The translations under genes and the position numbers were made by a program. This document shows positions 24,211 through 25,982 of a stretch of DNA of 25,982 nt, one piece after another. The notes under the pieces are model-generated. The model ran no database searches, had not been told where the DNA came from, and saw only the letters and a list, made by a program, of their open reading frames with translations. Positions within the stretch are counted from its first letter, which is position 1. The number at the start of each line of letters is the position of its first letter. This stretch comes from Candidatus Thorarchaeota archaeon (GTDB lineage Archaea > Asgardarchaeota > Thorarchaeia > Thorarchaeales > Thorarchaeaceae), in contig DAOWDY010000017.1 of the NCBI GenBank assembly GCA_030638785.1, positions 1-25,982 on the forward strand, read 5' to 3'.

Positions 24211-24915
24211 ATGGACGCCTGGATAAAGATCCTCGTCGTCATGGTGCTTATGTCAGCGATGAGCCTGGTCCTCGGGATTCTGGTATTAAACCCATTCTAT
24301 GGGCTGATTCTCGTTGGCATACTCCTAACCCTAATGGTATTGACTGTGGAACCTGCTACTGGAAAGGCGATGGCACAGGTCGTAATTCCCATCGTGATCA
24401 TCCTATTCGTCTTCGAGATGATACTTGTAGGTGCTTCCTTTGTATTTGATCCATTGATGATATTCGTCGTTGGGGCAATACTCTACATGATGTTTAGTGT
24501 TTTTACGGGAGGCGGAGGAATGATGGAAGGTGGTTTCATTGATGCAAAGCTATCATTGAAGCTATTTCCAATCTATGGAGTTGCGATCTTCATAGGATGG
24601 TTCATCGATCCAACAGGACATATTCCTGTCTACATCATGGTGGGCACAATCTTCTGTATGATGGGTCTCTACATGGGATTCCTCAGAAACTATGACAAGT
24701 GGCCTAAATACGAGTATGGAAGGATGCGTAACATTACAGCAATGACAGACATCAATCCGAAAGGCAAGGTCAAGTCGGGTGCTGAAATCTGGTGGGCAAA
24801 AACAACCGGACCACCAATCTCAGCTGGCGAAAAAGTTAGAGTCTTGGGACTCTCCGGTATGACAATGATTGTTGCCAAAGAAGTCGCTAGTGAGATTCCA
24901 CACGATCAATCCTAA
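24211..24915 (+). CDS. NfeD-like membrane protein (slipin partner)
   Basis: Membrane protein with five to six helices (about 5-25, 29-47, 56-77, 81-97, 118-133, 139-158), then a soluble C-terminal OB-fold: GKVKSGAEIWWAKTTG (185-200), PPISAGEKVRVLGLSGMTMIV (201-221), matching the NfeD pattern G-x-W-x-A ... I-x-x-G-x-x-V-x-V-x-G. It is the short form without the ClpP-like protease domain. NfeD and slipins form a conserved operon and act together in membrane quality control. The frame is open from TTG 24196, but ATG 24211 has GGAGTT 7 bases upstream and is preferred. Confidence 0.85.
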   Translation: MDAWIKILVVMVLMSAMSLVLGILVLNPFYGLILVGILLTLMVLTVEPATGKAMAQVVIPIVIILFVFEMILVGASFVFDPLMIFVVGAILYMMFSVFTGGGGMMEGGFIDAKLSLKLFPIYGVAIFIGWFIDPTGHIPVYIMVGTIFCMMGLYMGFLRNYDKWPKYEYGRMRNITAMTDINPKGKVKSGAEIWWAKTTGPPISAGEKVRVLGLSGMTMIVAKEVASEIPHDQS

Positions 24916-24931
24916 TCAGAATAAAGGAAGT

Positions 24932-24966
24932 GGGTTGGATATTCCAACCCGTCCTACTCTTTTTGC
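24932..24966. terminator. hairpin between convergent nfeD-like and CPBP genes
   Basis: Perfect 8-bp stem GGGTTGGA/TCCAACCC with loop TAT (24932-24950), then CTCTTTTTGC on the plus strand; on the minus strand CTTCCTTTATTC follows. It can serve both genes. It lies 16 bases after the NfeD stop. Confidence 0.65.
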
Positions 24967-25796
24967 TTGTATTTTTGTAGAAGTAACCAAAGAAGAGACA
25001 ATCCAAAGAGGAAACCAAGTATCGTTGTTAATCCCCACTCGATCTGGAAAATCTCAGGGAGGTTGACCGATACCCTTGGGTATGAGGGAAACATCAGATA
25101 TGCAATCATATTCCAAGAGAAATGGAAACCTATTGGCACCCACAACTTTTTCCCAGACATGAAATATGATAGTGAAAGAACGATACCGCCTAGTGTCATG
25201 TTCAACGTAAAGAGCAGAATAAGGTGTAGGGGCATACTTCCAATCGGTGACCACCATGAAAAATGGAACAACCCAAACATTACCGAGCTTACGATAATAC
25301 CCTTTCCACGCCCCCAAACTTGTGACATCCGTGGCATGAGATATCCGCGATAAGCCAATTCTTCGAAGAACGCAGTTGGGACTGTGATAATGATCTGTGA
25401 CGCAATAAGATCGCCTGTGATTTCGGATAACGGACGTAATTCGCCTCCAAATATCAAGGCAATCAATACAATAAGTGCAACACCAATTGCACCAGCAAGA
25501 GCGCCTATAGCTAGATGAGGAACTAGGTCCCTATCCTCAATCTCGACCCCAAGCTCTCCTATTGATGATCCGCCTTCCAACTTAACAAATGTATAGACAA
25601 CGAAGTAGAACAATCCAAATGTCAAGAAGAAGAGTCCTGTTCCCACCAATGCATACATCTCAGTACCAGCAAATAGGCCAGCTAAGACTGGAGACATCAG
25701 TACGATGAGAAACATAATCCCAGCAAACAGGAGTACTCGTAAAACAGCGAGATCATCATTTTTGTTCATTTTCGATACCATGCCCTGCTGAAGCAT
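24954..25796 (-). CDS. CPBP-family intramembrane metalloprotease (CAAX/Rce1-like)
   Basis: Eight or so membrane helices with the ABI/CPBP motifs: FFEELAYRGYL (143-152; Glu145, Glu146, Arg150), FGLFHF (174-179; His178), and GFHFSWN (223-229; His225, Asn229). These are the proposed catalytic and metal-site residues of Rce1-type proteases. Archaeal members may process prenylated or other membrane proteins, or act in bacteriocin-type immunity; the role here is unknown. Length 280 is normal. ATG 25796 has no clear SD; ATG at 25781 or 25769 are alternatives. It converges on nfeD across a shared hairpin. Confidence 0.9.
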   Translation of the reverse strand: MLQQGMVSKMNKNDDLAVLRVLLFAGIMFLIVLMSPVLAGLFAGTEMYALVGTGLFFLTFGLFYFVVYTFVKLEGGSSIGELGVEIEDRDLVPHLAIGALAGAIGVALIVLIALIFGGELRPLSEITGDLIASQIIITVPTAFFEELAYRGYLMPRMSQVWGRGKGIIVSSVMFGLFHFSWWSPIGSMPLHLILLFTLNMTLGGIVLSLSYFMSGKKLWVPIGFHFSWNMIAYLMFPSYPRVSVNLPEIFQIEWGLTTILGFLFGLSLLWLLLQKYKQKE

Positions 25797-25982
25797 TGTC
25801 AGTTAAATCTTGTCCGATAGATAGACACGCGAATCTATTATCTAGGAAAACCGCTTCCATTTGACTACTTCAAAGTGAGTTGATTGTGTGGTGCAAGTAG
25901 GATTTAGAAAGGACTTACAGACGCAGTACATTGGGCCAACTCATTTAAGTAGCGGATTTGAATCGACCTATAATCCCGAGTC

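Noticed and set aside
25797..25982. tRNA-like or other RNA gene at the right edge
   Set aside because: I looked for a T-loop-type GGTTCGAATC block and acceptor pairing and found none; only AT-rich upstream sequence is seen.
1..25982. CRISPR arrays, insertion sequences, integrases or prophage genes
   Set aside because: No regularly spaced repeats, transposase motifs or terminal inverted repeats were seen. The only long repeat is the dppC duplication.

Overview
The window reads as archaeal chromosome, about 40-45% GC by eye. Promoters are TATA-like, start sites often carry GGAGG or GGTGA Shine-Dalgarno (SD) sequences, and start codons are often GTG or TTG. The gene content is archaeal too: a bifunctional phosphoglucose/phosphomannose isomerase, DUF92, a slipin-NfeD pair, and a substrate-binding protein tethered by a Thr-rich stalk and a C-terminal membrane helix. 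I lean towards an Asgard-type archaeon (perhaps Thorarchaeia). That is an impression from gene style, not proof; no rRNA, tRNA or marker gene is present.

Layout. 1-483: no convincing gene, but a TATA box and a strong inverted repeat that may be a small RNA. 484-5294: mostly minus-strand genes (unknown protein, HAD phosphatase, alpha/beta hydrolase, a secreted or anchored protein, and a multi-pass protein with presenilin-like GxGD motifs), interrupted by a plus-strand PGI/PMI. 5391-15078: a peptide/oligosaccharide (Dpp/Opp) ABC transporter locus. On the minus strand are the binding protein, DppC1, DppB, DppC2 and a small membrane protein; divergently, on the plus strand, are the ATPases DppD and DppF. 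15097-19752: three plus-strand genes, two of unknown function followed by a 1149-residue protein that joins a GCS2-type carboxylate-amine ligase to about 670 residues of predicted beta-sandwich repeats. 20028-25796: DUF92 membrane protein, a winged-helix/PfkB-like fusion divergent from an ECF S-component-like transporter across a perfect palindrome, slipin plus NfeD, and a CPBP/CAAX-type membrane protease. 25797-25982 holds only upstream sequence.

The most unusual points are as follows. (1) The binding protein appears circularly permuted: the canonical C-terminal part comes first and the canonical N-terminal lobe second. (2) Both DppC permeases carry a roughly 210-residue external domain absent from ordinary DppC. 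(3) The four core minus-strand transporter genes, dppF and nfeD each end in a GC-rich hairpin followed by a U/pyrimidine-rich tract, resembling bacterial intrinsic terminators. (4) The ligase/beta-sandwich fusion with its two unknown partners is the best candidate here for an undescribed system. (5) The HTH-PfkB fusion lacks the normal GAGD motif and looks like a sugar- or nucleoside-sensing regulator facing its own operator and a transporter gene.

All calls come from reading sequence and motifs by eye; no database search was run.
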